From: Paraglaciecola mesophila
GTDB lineage: Bacteria; Pseudomonadota; Gammaproteobacteria; Enterobacterales; Alteromonadaceae
Assembly: GCF_009906955.1 (NCBI RefSeq)
Contig: NZ_CP047656.1
Span: 4,029,001 to 4,093,000 of the forward strand
Length of the DNA: 64,000 nucleotides
Reading direction: 5' to 3'
Of the stretch, positions 62,779-64,000 are shown piece after piece. The notes under the pieces were generated by a model. It saw only the letters and a program-made list of their open reading frames with translations. It was not told the DNA's origin and did no database searches. The position numbers and the translations under genes were made by a program. Each line of letters begins with the position of its first letter. Position 1 is the first letter of the stretch.

Positions 62779-63585
62779 TTAATTCTCCTGAACACTAAAC
62801 GCAAGATCAGCTATTTGGCCGAATTGAGCCAATGATAAGTTCTCAGCTCGTAACTCAGGATTAATATCCAATGAAAGCAGTTGTGCTTCACTTACGCTTT
62901 CTTTCAAGCTATTGCGTATGGTTTTGCGGCGTTGATTAAATGCTTGGGCGCAGACTCGATTGAGTACCTCTTCGCTTTTAACCGCCACAGGCCTTACTTT
63001 ATGAGGAATAAGGCGCACAACAGCTGAATCAACTTTAGGCGGTGGGTTAAACGCGCCTGGCGGTACGTGGATAACCGGCATAATTTGGCAGTGATATTGT
63101 GCCATGACCGATAAACGCCCGTAATTTTTGTTACCCGGCGAGGCCGCAAGTCTGTTCACGACTTCTTTTTGCAGCATAAAATGCATGTCTTGTACTTTAT
63201 GAGCAAAGGAAAACAAGTGGAACATCAAAGGAGTCGATATATTGTATGGCAAGTTTCCGAACACCCTAAGTGGGTTTTCTTCACTGAACAGCTCAGAAAA
63301 ATCAAATTTCAGGGCGTCTTGTTCAACGATGTTTAGCTTGCTGGCAATGAAGGGATGCGTGCGCAAACGTTGGGCAAGGTCACGGTCTAACTCGACTACC
63401 GTTAATTTATCGATGAGTTCGCACACAGGCTCCGTGATTGCACCTAAACCAGGGCCAATTTCCACCACATTTTGCCCCTTCTGTGGGTTAATGGCAGAGA
63501 CAATTTGATCGATGATGTAAGGGTCGTGAAGAAAGTTCTGACCGAAACGTTTTCTGGCTGTGTGGCCTAAGTGTTGTTTACTCAT
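62779..63585 (-). CDS. rsmA: 16S rRNA (adenine1518/1519) dimethyltransferase
   Basis: Dimethylates two adenines in the 3' hairpin of 16S rRNA (KsgA). The 268-residue protein has FGQNFLHD, the SAM motif VEIGPGLGAIT and the catalytic NLPYNIS. Its ATG overlaps the pdxA stop (ATGA). Confidence 0.96.
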   Translation of the reverse strand: MSKQHLGHTARKRFGQNFLHDPYIIDQIVSAINPQKGQNVVEIGPGLGAITEPVCELIDKLTVVELDRDLAQRLRTHPFIASKLNIVEQDALKFDFSELFSEENPLRVFGNLPYNISTPLMFHLFSFAHKVQDMHFMLQKEVVNRLAASPGNKNYGRLSVMAQYHCQIMPVIHVPPGAFNPPPKVDSAVVRLIPHKVRPVAVKSEEVLNRVCAQAFNQRRKTIRNSLKESVSEAQLLSLDINPELRAENLSLAQFGQIADLAFSVQEN

Positions 63586-64000
63586 TGTTTACTTTTTGCC
63601 AAAGAAATGGCTTCCTTAATAGCGATGCGGAAACTACCAACATCGGCTTGGCCTGTAGCGGCTAAATCGAGTGCGGTTCCATGATCCACTGAAGTACGGA
63701 TAAAGGGAAGTCCCAAAGTGATATTGACTGCCTGTCCAAAGCCTTTGTATTTTAACACAGGAAGACCTTGGTCGTGATACATAGCAAGTACTGTATCAGC
63801 TTGTTGTAAATACTTCGGATTAAAAATTGTATCCGCTGGTAGCGGCCCCGTGAGGCGAACGCCATCTTGACGCAATACTTCGAGAGCCGGAATGATAGTG
63901 TCGATTTCCTCGCGGCCTATATGCCCATCTTCGCCGGCATGAGGATTTAATCCGCAGACAAAAATATGAGGCTGGTCAATACCAAATTTGGTTTTAAGAT
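63582..64000 (-). CDS. pdxA: 4-hydroxythreonine-4-phosphate dehydrogenase, C-terminal part
   Basis: Pyridoxal-phosphate synthesis enzyme. The gene runs off the right edge; the frame stays open to base 64000. CGLNPHAGEDGH and YHDQGLPVLKYKGFG are characteristic, with metal-binding histidines. It overlaps rsmA by four bases in the standard order. Confidence 0.94.
   Translation of the reverse strand, partial: LKTKFGIDQPHIFVCGLNPHAGEDGHIGREEIDTIIPALEVLRQDGVRLTGPLPADTIFNPKYLQQADTVLAMYHDQGLPVLKYKGFGQAVNITLGLPFIRTSVDHGTALDLAATGQADVGSFRIAIKEAISLAKSKQ

Overview
The window looks like chromosome of a marine gammaproteobacterium of the order Alteromonadales, most like Paraglaciecola/Glaciecola/Alteromonas. 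This is inferred from gene content and protein style: two large TonB-dependent receptors, three methyl-accepting chemotaxis proteins, a PEP-CTERM-tailed GDSL hydrolase, AcnB, LysC, and the pdxA-rsmA-apaG-apaH cluster in gammaproteobacterial order. I see no rRNA, tRNA, CRISPR array, intact transposase or integrase.

Layout. 1-5.4 kb: the tail of a protein phosphatase/kinase fusion, cyanase (cynS), a soluble PAS-PAS chemoreceptor, a secreted metallo-beta-lactamase-fold hydrolase abutting the last 46 codons of a lost flavohemoglobin gene (hmp), and rsuA. 5.5-11.1 kb: a catabolic/uptake block on the minus strand (DUF917-family protein, NCS1-type permease, TonB receptor) divergent from an Lrp/AsnC regulator, with a long dyad between them. 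11.4-15.6 kb: a chemoreceptor, a DUF502 protein and a yqjD-yqjE-yqjK-like operon followed by large hairpins. 15.6-22.9 kb: gamma-glutamyltransferase, glutaredoxin 2, an apyrase (GDA1/CD39) that is rare in bacteria, the RadD helicase and a Spinster-like MFS carrier.

23.1-28.8 kb is the accessory island and the most interesting part. An AT-rich operon encodes a zinc-ribbon protein, an AAA ATPase and an HNH nuclease; the last two match the PtuA/PtuB pair of the Septu anti-phage system. An attC-like folded element lies between the zinc-ribbon gene and ptuA. On both sides lie long composite repeats, in inverted orientation to each other at the two ends. They are built almost entirely of short perfect hairpins capped either by GNA-type triloops (GCA or GAA) or by a CATGGATG cap. 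In at least two places copies differ in stem sequence yet keep the pairing.

28.8-43.4 kb: sbcC and sbcD (sbcD has no canonical start and appears to begin at ATC), a second TonB receptor, a DUF2797 protein, an EcKL/APH-type kinase, a possible bacterial Mpv17/PMP22-like membrane protein, a PAS-GGDEF-EAL protein and the PEP-CTERM GDSL hydrolase. 43.8-64 kb is mostly housekeeping: an MsbA-type ABC exporter, a second-type peptide deformylase, an MltB-family transglycosylase, a YgiQ radical SAM protein, a PfpI-like protein, a strictosidine-synthase-like beta-propeller, acnB, a DUF192 protein, an amidase, lysC, a chemoreceptor, and apaH-apaG-rsmA-pdxA (pdxA cut by the window edge).
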